This document shows positions 1 to 11,027 of a DNA stretch of 64,000 nt, one piece after another. The notes under the pieces were generated by a model, which saw only the letters and a program-made list of their open reading frames with translations, was not told the DNA's origin and made no database searches. Source of the stretch: Thamnaconus septentrionalis (Eukaryota > Chordata > Actinopteri > Tetraodontiformes > Monacanthidae). The position numbers and the translations under genes were made by a program. The stretch is from positions 15,623,989 through 15,687,988 of the forward strand of contig CM020515.1 of the NCBI GenBank assembly GCA_009823395.1, given 5' to 3'. Positions within the stretch are counted from its first letter, which is position 1. Each line of letters starts with the position of its first letter.

Positions 1-2
1 CC

Positions 3-1025
3 ACGCCCACCAAGGAGCCGAAGCGCAAGAGCAGCGTCGGCGGCTTCGCCTCCAAGCTGGAGAGCTCGACCTCGGCCAAGAGCTGCGGCAAGGCGGAGCA
101 GGAGAAGACCTCCAAGAAGCGGCTGTGCTCCACCCTCAAGACCCCTGAGACGCCCGTCAAAGGCAAGAAGGCGAGCGGCGCCAAGGAGAAGAGCGTGGGC
201 GCCAAGAAGAGCACCGCAACGCCCAGCGGGACCCCCTCCAAGAAGAAGGAGCCGCCCCCAGAGGCGACGCCGCAGCACCGTTCGTGCGGCTGCTCCACGC
301 CGCTGTCGTCGGCTTCGCCCTCGCCCCCCGCCAACAAGAGCCCCGCCACCGCCGCCGCCACCGCCATCGACAAAGGCTCCGCCAGCAGCCGCAGGAGGCT
401 GGTGGAGAGGAGCTGCAGCAGGGACTCCATGCACTCCAGCCTGGCGGCGGGCAGCGCCCTCCGAGGCAGCCCGCTCACCCGCTCGCCCGCCCCCAAGGGC
501 AGCAGCGAGAGCGGCGCTCGCCGCCTCATCAGGAGCTCCAGCAGCAGCTCGTCCGTCACCAGCCTGCGCTCGCCCAGCGTGGCCACCAGGGGCAGCAAGC
601 ACGAGGAGAAGGGCCTGTCCTTCTTCAAGAACGCCCTGCGCCAGCGGGAGAGCCGGCGCTCGGCCGACCTGGGCAAGAGCAGCCTGCTGGCCAAGAAGAG
701 CTCGGAGAGGACCAGCAAGCAGAACGGAGCGGCCAGGGAGGCGGCGGCGGCGGGCGGCGGCGAAAAGGGGAAGGCGGGAAACGGCTCCTCCCCCCCACCG
801 TCCACGTCCACGTCGACGTCGGTGGACGAGAAAAAGTCGGAGGTGAAGGCGACGTCCAGGCCGGCCGGCTCTCTGGGCCGCAGCCTGTTGGCCGTCGCCA
901 AGTCCAAGTCTTCCACCGCCGAGGGCGGAGTCAAGTCGGCCGCCAGCGGGAAGAGGCCACTGGACCGGGTGGTCTCTTCCCGCAAGCTGTCGTCACCGGC
1001 ACGGACAGCGCCACGGCCACAGTGA
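3..1025 (+). CDS. usp31: C-terminal part of probable ubiquitin carboxyl-terminal hydrolase 31 (partial, last exon)
   Basis: An open frame enters from the left edge in the frame of base 3 and runs 340 codons to a TGA at 1023-1025. No splice acceptor is visible, so this is the inner part of a large last exon. The product is highly basic and low in complexity: Ser, Lys, Ala and Pro runs with many RS/SR and KK pairs, a poly-Ser stretch near 537-555, and the more ordered segment GLSFFKNALRQRESRR at about 612-660. It ends in SSRKLSSPARTAPRPQ. There is no catalytic USP domain here, which would lie upstream of the window. USP31 is a large deubiquitinase with a long, disordered, Ser-rich C-terminal half, and it lies tail-to-tail with HS3ST2 in human 16p12, the same arrangement as here. 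The name rests on this synteny and on composition, not on an alignment. The paralogue USP43 is the main alternative. Codon use is very GC-rich compared with the flanking DNA. Confidence 0.75.
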   Translation, partial: TPTKEPKRKSSVGGFASKLESSTSAKSCGKAEQEKTSKKRLCSTLKTPETPVKGKKASGAKEKSVGAKKSTATPSGTPSKKKEPPPEATPQHRSCGCSTPLSSASPSPPANKSPATAAATAIDKGSASSRRRLVERSCSRDSMHSSLAAGSALRGSPLTRSPAPKGSSESGARRLIRSSSSSSSVTSLRSPSVATRGSKHEEKGLSFFKNALRQRESRRSADLGKSSLLAKKSSERTSKQNGAAREAAAAGGGEKGKAGNGSSPPPSTSTSTSVDEKKSEVKATSRPAGSLGRSLLAVAKSKSSTAEGGVKSAASGKRPLDRVVSSRKLSSPARTAPRPQ

Positions 1026-2458
1026 CCCCCAACCCCCGACCTCCGACCCGCTTCCATAACGCAGCTACTTTTCTTTGTGCCTCTCGTCTCCGTCTAGGCG
1101 AGCACCAAACACATTCGTGAAGAGATTGTTTTCTCTTTTCTGTTGGATGTTTTTTTTTTTCTCACACCGGCATCGAAATCCGGCTCCGAGGATTAAACTT
1201 TGCCAACCAACGTCGAGTATTTTTAGCCCTTTTTCATGGTATTTTTTTCATTTTTTTAAAGCTGCACATCATCCGGATGGTAAGTCGCCAACTCTGGCTT
1301 TTTATTTGTTAAAGCAGGGAAGGTGGCTCAGGGTTATCAGCGCACTCCGTCACATGTCTCTGGCGTGGAGGACGTAGCAGCAGTGAATCACCGGCATTGA
1401 GCTCGGCGCCGCAGCAGAGGCAGATAGATGCGAGGGCCGACAGCGCCGGCTGTCAGGTAATCCACTTATCGCGACGCGAGCCGCGTTTTATTCTGCCCCG
1501 TATCACCGCGAATGATAAATTCAGTTTTGGTGAAATTTATCCGGCTGATAAAAAAAATATGTCCTTCGAACAGCAGCAGCTTGTACCTTAAAAAAACAAA
1601 AAAAAAGGGACACATTAAAGGGAAAAACAATATTTTTAACCTTTTATGCCCAAACGATGCATAATTTGCCTCGTAGAGATTTGTAAAGTGGTGTTTTGTT
1701 TTTGTTTTGTATTTTTTTTAAATTTCACACGCAAATGAGCTGAGCTGGCTCGCCACATTTTGAACCTCTTCGAATGTTCGATTAAGAAACAAAAAAAAAA
1801 ACGTATGACCAAAACCAAACCGCTGGGGAAATACAGAATACGCAGCCGCAGCAGGGCCACATTCCCAATAACTGTGACAATTCTACCTGGTCGTCCAATC
1901 CTGTAATCTGTTCAAAACACTTCATGAATGAACCTCAGACACAAATGAATAAACAAAGTAGGTATTAATACACATGCATGCAAAAGGAAAAGGAAAAATC
2001 CCGTTGAGAGGTCATGACAGTCAAACTGAGATGAAAAAGAATTTGGAACTTTTCTCCCCTGAATTATATATATGTATAAATATATTAAGAAAACAACTTT
2101 ATTTTGTTTTATATCAGTGCTTTTCACTAGAACTGTATTTTGTCACAGTAGGGACTTTTATTCTGAAAGGGATTGCATTGCTTTGGAATGAAACCCTTAA
2201 AAAAACAACAAAACGAACGTATGCATATATTTAGTGTGACGTGTGAACACATACTGATGAGAAAGAACCCAGTGAACTTTCTTCCTTCCTTCATCATGAG
2301 CATCTTAATGATCTTAAGCGCCTTTCAATGCTGTACATGGAAACTAATAATAGCCTTTGGCAACATAGTAGTCTACTACTGTATGCATCACTGAGTAGGA
2401 ATGTTGTATTGTACGCACTTTGTAGAGATAAACTAGACTCCTTTCATTAGAATAGTCA

Positions 2459-2461
<3 letters not shown>

Positions 2462-2495
<34 letters not shown>
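2462..2495. repeat. (AT)n microsatellite
   Basis: An uninterrupted alternating AT tract of about 17 units, followed by an imperfect ATATG-rich stretch to about 2508. It lies in the presumed usp31 3' UTR. Confidence 0.95.
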
Positions 2496-2500
<5 letters not shown>

Positions 2501-3088
2501 TATATGAATATAGATACATGCCAACTTAGCATCGCAGTAATTACATTTTTAATGTAGTATTTCTTCGTTGGAGACATATCACAGTATCACCTGTAGGTAA
2601 AGGGTACATTTGTTTTCCACACCTGGTGCTGCAGCGGGTCCCACTGCTCCCCTGGCACCGAGTGTGTTTTTGAAAATGCTGATGTGTAGATATGGAGCAG
2701 TCAGAGCCGATGAGACCCCCACTGTGGCACTGCGATCACAGCAGATCTGATTCTAAAAGCAGTCAGATGCCAATTTTAAAGTAGCCTGAAGTCGCAGCCA
2801 CCGTACCGTCGACACCAGCAGGTGTGTTTTTCAGTGAATGCAAGTGGATCTTTTTTTAATTTACTTGACACAGTTCGTTGTGTAACTTTTAAACGACTAA
2901 AATGTTTCTCAGTGGCATCACAATCACATTTGGAGTTGATACTGCACATGTTGAGCCTGTTTCAAGATTTTGGGCTGATCAGCAGCTTTTAAAGGTCCCA
3001 TCTTCTTCATTCATCCTGAACTCTGCTGCAGCAGCCTCCCAATGATGAAAAATCCAAAAAGACTCTCTGGGTCTCCAGACAAAAAGCA

Positions 3089-3250
3089 TGTTAGCCCTGT
3101 GGTTACAGCCTTCTGCAAAAAAAAATAAAAATAAAAAAAGACATTGAGCGTCTTGTTCGATCTTCCACGTGATTAGGAGTCTTATCGCTCTTTTGAGACG
3201 GGTGTCATTGCCCCTTGTGACATCACAGTGTAGATTTTTTTCCAGAGCTG
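3089..3250 (+). repeat. Copy of an unclassified dispersed repeat (landmarks TTAGCCCT..TTACAGCC and TTGTGACATCACA)
   Basis: The 5' landmark at 3089-3112 reads TGTTAGCCCTGTGGTTACAG, then CCTTCTGC. The 3' landmark CCCCTTGTGACATCACAG is at 3211-3228. The same two landmarks, in the same order, recur at about 27.4, 43.0 (reverse strand) and 58.3 kb. This copy is inside the presumed usp31 3' UTR and would be transcribed with it. Confidence 0.45.
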
Positions 3251-5672
3251 TGACAGATGGTCTGGGACTTTTCATTTCTTTATTGAATTCAATGAAGATC
3301 ACAGGACAGCGGTTGTTTTTATTTATTTATTTTACACGAGCATTGGAACTGGAACATTTAATCTTCAGATTTAGATTAACAGCAGCAAAATCGGTCTTTT
3401 GGTCCATTCAACCGAAAATCTGACGCTGTCGTCGCAGAGTCTCTCCAGCGTCAGCGGCTCCTGTCTGCTTCCTGTCAGGAATCTTTGCATGTTACTTTGG
3501 ATCGAAACCGGCAGAGATCTCAAACCCTTTGACCCCCACAGAGGCTGTCGTGCACTTTAGAACTGGACCACTGTTCCCACACAGACTTCCACAACCTGCC
3601 GGTCAGCAAAAGAAAACCTTTATTGGATTCAGCCAAAAAAAAAAAAACTTGGTGCGCCAGGACGTGAGGCCTCTCACGCCTGGCACTTTGTGCGATTTAT
3701 TTTTTTTCTTTTGGTCTATGCATCGTAAAGCTTCGTCCCAATGCACTAAAGTGGATAATCTCAAACACAGAATCGTCTTATTTTGGTGTTTTGCTCCGAT
3801 TTCAGCGGCTGCGTTCTCACTGTGCACCTGCACTGCGTCTTCCCCACTCGGCTGCCCGTCCTAATTATTACTCTTAGCAATAGGTTGATGTTTGAATCAC
3901 TTCCTGGATGGCTCATTGGTTTTTGGTGTCACATGAACTGTGTCGTGTGGCAGCATTTTCGAGCTCCAAAATACCAAGATCTTCCTGTACTGTACTGGAC
4001 TCCACACAAGTGTATGACAATAATGCATTCAGATCCAGTCCTGCTGATGGAGGATGTAGAAAATCTCTCTCTATATATTTTTTCTCCTTTTTAACAATTT
4101 CTGGCCAGTGTACAGATGTAAGAATGATAAAAGAATGCAGCGTGGCATGTCAACACTAATGCATGTATTTCATTAACTATGCAAAAGTCTTTCCTTCAGC
4201 TGTGTATAAGAGGCAGAGCATGGCTGGGTCTTTTTTTTTCTTCCCCTGGCTTCATTTGCACATCATGTTCCATCATCTTGTTGCTGTACAGTTAAAATAC
4301 AGTATATATATATGAAAATATATTTACTGATTGCTTTCAGCATCCAATGTTTGTATCACACATTCCTCCTCCTTTTTTGTAACTGCTGTTCTGTGCTCTC
4401 TGGGTGCTCCTACCAAAGTGGTAGATTACTGTCTTTAATTTTATACATTTCTCTCTTTGGGGACGGGAGGGACACGTTTTAAGGATTTCTTGTTGTACAC
4501 CAGCAGAGACAAACTAACACTATCAATGTGATAAGTTTCCGGGCATCGCATTATATAGCCTCATCATCTGTGCGTGTGTGTGTGTGTGCGTGTGTGCTGG
4601 AGGGAGGGAGGAGAAGAAAAGCCTTCGAAAAACATCCACGTTCAAAAGTGCTGACAAAGCCTCGTGTGAAGGCACTTCACGTCGCGATATGTAGCTAAAC
4701 GCAATATGGAAAGATGACAGAGCTGTAGTTTTATATATCGCAGTATGTACAGTAACATCCGGTCCATTTTTTTTTTGTTGTTACATAAATGACACCTTGT
4801 TTCCTGATGGCGGGTCACGTCATCGGCGGCTCCCGTTACTTTGGCCGTTTTTGCGAGGTGAAGTCGTTTTAAAATTCCGCCTTTTCTTTGCCACATTCTG
4901 CCGCTGTAGCACGGCTGCAATAACGAGCAAACTGGAAGTCGCTCTGCTCCGCTGACGCTGTAGCACCACAGAGACACTGCTGCATGTCCACGCAGCAGCT
5001 TCACCAGTTTCCAGTCCAGCGCCACTTCGTCGGGCACATATGAACGACTCGTAGGGACGTTTTTACTTTTGTTGTTTGTTTGTCTTTGTATTTTTTTTTA
5101 TTTAGACGGAAGCACTAATAAACAGACAGACGGGACTTTTGTCAAGCCTTAAACAAAAACAAGTAACGATGAAATTGTAACAGATTCTGTCTTAGTTTGG
5201 GCGGTGTAGAGCTTCGAGGAGCTTTGCAGTGACCAGATGACTGTGGTGGGTCTGTGCCTGAAGCTGCACAGGAACACAACATGACTTAATACATACCAAG
5301 TGTCCAGTGTTTGTCTTTTATGTTGTTTTTTTATTGTAGTTCATATTTTTGCATTATTTTTTTTTCATAATTTTGTGTTCTTTCTTGGAAAACATTGCAT
5401 TTAACATCTTGACAATTTTCTAAGGTTTTATTTCTCATAAGGGTCTCTCTCCTCCATCACATGTCTCTGTTTGAAAATGTATCTATGTTGAGCGTTCTGA
5501 CATTCAGTGGTTTCTGTTGACCAAATTCTCTTATTGTCAAAGTCTTTGGTGTTAATTTATTTCTCATGTTGTTCATCATGTATGCACTTTTTTAAATGGT
5601 TATTTCTGCAAAAGGACAAGTGTGTATATACTTTGTTGGTTTTACTCATGCAAATGCAAACTGGAAAGTCTG

Positions 5673-5742
5673 ATTAAAAAACCAAACAAAACTCCTGAAA
5701 GTGTCCAGTGGAGTGTTGTGTTGCTGTGTGAGTGTGGTGGTT
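5673..5742 (+). promoter_or_regulatory. Candidate distal polyadenylation signal of usp31
   Basis: ATTAAA at 5673-5678 is followed by an A-rich likely cleavage zone near 5690-5700, then a GU-rich downstream element (5708-5742) made of repeated TGTTG, TGTG and GTGG. A second hexamer, AATAAA at 5775-5780, is also followed by GT-rich DNA. Either could end the transcript. Confidence 0.45.
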
Positions 5743-5745
5743 CCG

Positions 5746-5759
5746 ACACTAGAGGGAGC
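5746..5759 (+). promoter_or_regulatory. CTCF-like motif at the end of usp31
   Basis: ACACTAGAGGGAGC resembles the vertebrate CTCF core (CCACNAGRGGGCGC), with two differences. It lies just beyond the inferred usp31 cleavage site. This is a motif match only; no binding data are available. Confidence 0.25.
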
Positions 5760-6250
5760 CTTCATGTAATGAATAATAAAGCGGCGGGAGTGTGCGCAGC
5801 GTGCAGCTCTTTGCTGTCACAGAGACTAGCTGATGCATCATTAAGAAAAAATGAAAATAAGTGAAAAGCAACACGAGCACCAGCGCTGCACAACATTTTG
5901 TTTATCGCTATTTCAGAAAAGCTGCAGATGGATTAACGCCTGCGGAGCCTCCTGCTCCCGCTGGGCGAGACATCAATGAGAGCTGTGGCTCAGCAGCCTC
6001 TTCCGCATCTTCACGTCCGCGGCTGCTGCTGCTGCTGCTGCATGTCTACCAAAGATTTTGTGCGCAGTGTCAGCGGGACGCACGTTCCGAGAGAGATGAT
6101 TTCATTTTTAATGTCTGGAGACGTAGACACTTTGATCCGTCGTGCACACCCCGTCGGGCCTCGGCCTACGCACGCACAAGCGGGTTCATTGTCTCGGATG
6201 CTGTTCTGTGATGCATGTCAGCTTGAGACAGGAAGTGGATGTACATGAGA

Positions 6251-6280
6251 AGGTGCGTCCAAACTTTTGACTGGTAGTAT
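6251..6280. mobile_element. Terminal-repeat remnant of a Tc1/mariner-like transposon
   Basis: The sequence GTCCAAACTTTTGACTGGTA, preceded by AGGTGC, matches the terminal inverted repeat I know from fish Tc1-like elements (the 'CCAGTCAAAAGTTTGGAC' end seen in many teleost genomes). Only one end is visible and no transposase frame is nearby. This is identification by recognition, not by alignment. Confidence 0.4.
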
Positions 6281-7823
6281 TGACGTACCCGTGTTTGTCA
6301 TCAGCATATTGAGTGAGCAACAGCAAAAGAATGTTGCCTGCCACCGTCGCCTTGATTTAAACTGTCATCTGCATGTAAAATCATGTCACAGAGCATCGTA
6401 GCCGGCTCACCAGCAGTTCCCTTCTGTAAATCAATTGAAATTTACTGAGGCAGCAGCAGCAGTAGCGATCACCACATGCCCCCGGTACCTACAGTGCACC
6501 GTCACTCCACACCTCTCAGTACAGTGGAGTTACTTTGTGCTTTTATCTCCTTTTGTCCCCTCTTTTGACTTCACCTCAGAGTCCACAGAGGGAGAGGAAA
6601 AAAAATCAATAGCAATTGATTTTTTTGGGCGGCAGGAGAAGGCGGTTGGAATTCAAGGGGAAGAACCAGGGGGGTGAGACAGAGACGGAGAGGTATTCGC
6701 CGAGTGGCGCAAGCCCCTCAAGTGTATACGCACGTACTGGCACAGCTAAAGGTCGCCGACGCGAACCACTCTGTAACTGCGGATTATGGAGTGTCTCGGC
6801 CTCGCAGCTCTCACACGTGAGATAAGAATAATGGCAGCAGCACCGGAGCTGTAGGAGGGCAACGGTGTCGGCTCCTCCCACAGGGCGGCATTTATTGACG
6901 AGTGCACTCAAATACACTGAAAATGTATCCTGGAAATACCCTGCTGATGTTAAAGGTCAGCGTGGGCCCAACCAAGATATGCATGAACAGCACAGGCAAC
7001 TGTACTATTCTGTAACCGTACAGGGGCGTAAGAATGCAGTCAATAGCGGCAAGTTTCATTAAAGAAAAAAAGAAACAGCCACCACTTCAGCATCTATACT
7101 GTGCTAATGTCCTTAGCACCAGCAAGGCTCCCGTTCACTTCCTGTTTTCTTCCTCCTCTGGTGCTCCCACAGCTGCTTCCTGGTTTGATCTCGACTGAAA
7201 TGATGCTGATTGCAAACGAGAACCCGAGTTCCAGTCTGAGACTATAATTGGAAAGGCTCTCTGACGGAGGCTGGCAAGATGGACGATCGAGATTTCAGAG
7301 AAGAGAAATCTGAGCGATCCGGCGAGCTGCCGCGCCAAACCGAGGCTCTGGCCGTCCCACTCTCACTCTCACCATTAATATGTCATGTTCTTTCTTGTAG
7401 CGGCCAATTAGCCGCCTGTTTTTCTCCGCCAAAGCCGAGCTTCGTTTCACATTCACTTTCACACCGCCTGTTTGTTAGCTACTTCTCCTTTCTCCTCGCC
7501 TCCTCCTCCTCCTCCTCCTCCGCCGTCGTCCCCTCAGTCAGCCGTCACCGGATAATGTTGAAAGCAGGACAAGACAGCAACAGAAGCTCACTACAGAGAA
7601 GGAGAAGCAGCAGCAGGAGGAGGAGGAGGAGGAGGAGGAGAAGTGGTGGTGCAGAAGCTTTTGATTGGTGCAGGGGTGGGTGGGGGGGGTTCTGGTGGGT
7701 CAGTGCGGCTGACAGCCTGGAGATTGACAGCACAGCATCGGACAGCACGAGCAGTGATCCAAGTCATCAGCAGAGGGATGGAGGGAGGTGGAGAGGCTGC
7801 AGATGTGGATCGACTCTCAACTC

Positions 7824-7826
<3 letters not shown>

Positions 7827-7861
<35 letters not shown>
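7827..7861. repeat. (GT)n microsatellite
   Basis: About 17 uninterrupted GT units. A (GAG/GGA)n purine tract lies about 200 bp upstream (7603-7640). Confidence 0.95.
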
Positions 7862-7863
<2 letters not shown>

Positions 7864-8976
7864 ACATCCTCTTATATTTGTGTTGCTGAATCGCAGTCAA
7901 TAACGTGACACTGAAGAACTGAAATCCCTCAAAAACACTAAAATTCAAACAGATTTGTTGGATTTTTTACACAGTTGAGTCACGGCTCCACCGCTCCACC
8001 TCTTCTTGCCAACTAAGCACATCTGCCTTCACTCACCTGAACAAACTCACCTGCTGCCCATCTCCAGCAATCAGGCTCCAGCTCCACACTCACCCAGGTG
8101 CCGGGTCGTCCTGAGCCTCCAGGCTGTTCCTAAACTAACTTCCCCCTGCCGACCCTGCCAGTCTTTGACTCACCTTCCTCTCCTCAAAACTGGAAACCTC
8201 TGCCTGGGTTCCTCTGGTGAGTCCCCCCCTGAATATTTAAATAATATTATCATATTATAGAAAAAATGTGATCATTATCATTACTATTATTTGACATTAT
8301 TCCTGTGAGTCACCGCCTTCTGTCTTTATCTCGTGTGTCTCACACAAAAGCCAAAGCACCCGGATTAGTGCCAAGAGAGATCGTCACTCTCCCTGATTTC
8401 CATCAGAGTCACCCAAACGGTGAGTTGATTTTAATATAGATGCAAGCGCACGTACACAAACACATACACACACACACATGCACACAGAAACACTGGTACA
8501 TCCAATCACAGCGGTGTTATGCTCTTGAATAGATTTGGCCTGCTCTTATGAAAAACACGCTCGCAGGAAACACTTTGTTGATGTCGCCATAGTGATCGTG
8601 TTTTGCGTGACTGGGTCGTGCTCCCAGTTTGGCGTAAGAAGTACTGTTTAGATTTATAATGGTTGGCTCGCTTAAAAAGAACTTTCTCCAGCAGGCAAAA
8701 AAATATGTTGTTGACGTTCACGATTACGGAGACATTAACTGCATTTAGCAGTAATCAGCTGATGTGCCAGCATGACTTGGACAACAGTGGCAAACTTAAT
8801 GAAGAATCTGGGATCTATTTCCTCTTTATTTAATGAGCGTGTTTCTACGCGTCCTTCGTCCTGCACTCAGCGTTTGTCCCACTTTTTCTCCATCAAGGCC
8901 GGAGATAAGAGGCCTGAACCCGTCAGCAAACAGGTCAGCAGCAGTATTTGCATATGTATATTATACAAATGCAAAC

Positions 8977-9136
8977 ATCCTCTTCTTCCTCCTCCTCTCC
9001 TTCCTCTTCTCCTCCTGCTCCTTCTCCTCCTCCACCTCTTCACCCTCCTCCTCCTCCTCTTCTTCTTCCTCCTCTCCTTCCTCTTCTCCTCCTGCTCCTT
9101 CTCCTCCTCCACCTCTTCTCCCTCCTCCTCCTCCTC
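8977..9136. repeat. Polypyrimidine tract with an internal tandem duplication
   Basis: About 160 bases of almost pure TCC/TTC on the + strand. The segment from about 8998 recurs from about 9075, so the tract contains two copies of a unit of about 77 bp, including the marker TCCTCCTGCTCCTTCTCC and the CACCTCTTC that follows. Apparent Ser/Pro/Leu or Glu/Arg frames across it come from the repeat. Confidence 0.85.
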
Positions 9137-10400
9137 GTCCTGATGCTGGTCAGATGCAACTTTTCCAACGTGAAAACAAATACGCTGTGCACCTTTCACA
9201 GTTTCTTGACCCCTGTGCATGAGGCCCAGGGACGTAAATGCACATTTACATTTTGCGAAAGAAAAAAAATAACAAACACGTCGAGAAAAAGAGGCGTGAA
9301 AATAAACAATGCATGACACTCTGTGTTCCGCCCCTGCACGCCAACAAAAGGCTGGAAGGAGCGCTTGTAAATCCTCTTCATCGTGATACATGGTTTTGGC
9401 GAGTGCGGCACCCTAATACGAATGTAAAGCCAGATGCTCCCATAAGCAGTTTCACCATTATTTATTTATGAATGAATATTCTCCAACTGCGCTAATATGT
9501 CTCTGGGCTTAGGGAAATGGTGTATTTGTTAAGCTCGGCCCGGGATTCTTTATTACCTGTCATGTCTGGGAGGGCAACACTTCATCATGCGCTTTCATTT
9601 CCTTTTTTCCTGCTTCCACCTGCCGCACACGAACAACGCACACGCAAGAGTCGTCTTCAGATTTGGAAACTGAAAAAAAAATAAAGAAAAAACTAAACGC
9701 TAGAGGCTGACATCAGGCGCGCTCGAGTCGTGCATGGGCGCCGAGGTCCACGGGAAATGTTTTTTTCATTATCGTTACCCGCATTACAAGGGACGGAAAT
9801 AGAAACGGCACTTGTCAAGGGCACAAATGTTATTCATTGCGGCGCTGAAGGCGGCAACGGCTGCCAAATCTGCCAGATCTGTCTCCAAAGATGCAAGTGG
9901 CTTAATAATAATGGAGCGACGTGACATGAAAGCATCTTTTTTTTTTTTTAACTTTATTTATTTATTTTTAGGGACCTTTATGTAAATGTGACGTCTCTGC
10001 ACATCCGCATATTTACATCAGAAATATAAAGCGAGACAACAAAAACGGATGGAACTGATACTGTGTGTTTTCCAAGCAGAAGGATTTCTCATTATTTTTT
10101 CAGGCTGTTTGTTTCTGGATAGACGTGGCTGTCTGACAGAGAGGCGCCGTTAGAAATGGCTCCATTTTAATACAATATCACCTGTGTCTGTTTTGACAAA
10201 TACACAAAACCAGGATTTTGTTTGCAAAAATGGTTTACTTCAATATACACTGCATAAAGCTCCTCGCTTAAATATTGCAGCAAAAAAATAATGATGAGCC
10301 TCAGTGGCCTTTCACTTGATGCCCCGCCTACTTGTGTTCAAGTGCAGGGTCACACTTAAGACGAAGGACCGGGAGTTGTTTTCCAGTCGTTAGTGCACAG

Positions 10401-10401
<1 letters not shown>

Positions 10402-10437
<36 letters not shown>

Positions 10438-10459
10438 ACACACACACACACACACACAT
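10402..10459. repeat. (CA)n microsatellite
   Basis: A CA tract of about 58 bases with a single interruption (CTCA) near 10431. Confidence 0.95.
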
Positions 10460-10977
10460 AAATCACCATGAAAGCAGCTTATTGACGAATGTTGATGCTC
10501 GCTGACATTGCATGTTTTAATGATGTTGGACTCTTTTAAAAATACTGTGGCTGGTATTGATTTGTTGTCTTGATTTGTGCATGGCATTTCCACCTTTTTG
10601 CATAATTTAATATTTACATATAACAAGAGGGTGCAAGGACCATCCGTGCTACATGCTCAGGTCGTCCTCCTGCTAAGGAAGACATAACTAGTCTTATTGG
10701 GCTCCAATCCATTCTCAGTCGCTTCGACCACTGCACTTTGGATGACCACACATGGAAAAAAAAAGGGCAGAGCCAAACATTCAACGCAGTCATGCCCACA
10801 TTGTACTTTCAAATGCCACTGACATGCAAAACACCCAGGCTGAGTGCTAAATGAGAGGCCGACCACGTACTGTATTTCAGTGACATGCACATTTTCCCAG
10901 TCACCTAATGACCCTGTGACATGTTCTCTTCTCGGCAAAGAAAAAAAAAAACATGCACTCTGCTCGCCTAATTAACA

Positions 10978-11027
10978 GGAAGAAGAAGAAGAAGAGGAAG
11001 AAGAAGAGGAAGAAGAAGAGGAAGAAG
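10978..11027. repeat. (AAG/AGG)n polypurine tract
   Basis: Pure purine on the + strand, built as three near-copies of a 15-16 bp unit (AAGAAGAAGAGGAAG). This is a small minisatellite nested in a triplet repeat. Confidence 0.9.

Larger units (their letters stand above)
1026..5698 (+). other. usp31: Probable 3' UTR of usp31
   Basis: After the stop codon the DNA changes from GC-rich coding sequence to T-rich noncoding sequence with many poly-T and poly-A runs, an AT microsatellite (2462-2495) and a short TG run near 4573. No ORF here looks protein-like. Earlier AATAAA hexamers at 1948-1953 and 5117-5122 could give shorter isoforms. The best distal end is ATTAAA at 5673-5678, followed by a strongly GU-rich stretch at about 5708-5742. 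A long 3' UTR is plausible for a large vertebrate deubiquitinase gene. The end point is inferred from the poly(A) signal only. A copy of a dispersed repeat sits at about 3089-3250. Confidence 0.5.

Noticed and set aside
284..1120. 278-codon frame in the +2 register over the usp31 tail
   Set aside because: It overlaps the usp31 reading frame in GC-rich repetitive DNA and encodes Gln/Arg/Gly-rich text typical of a frame-shifted shadow.
7279..7908. 209-codon + strand frame
   Set aside because: It is composed largely of Ser, Arg and Val-Cys runs from TCC, AGG and GT repeats.
8772..9391. Leu/Ser/Pro-rich and Glu/Arg-rich open frames
   Set aside because: They are produced entirely by the polypyrimidine/polypurine tract.
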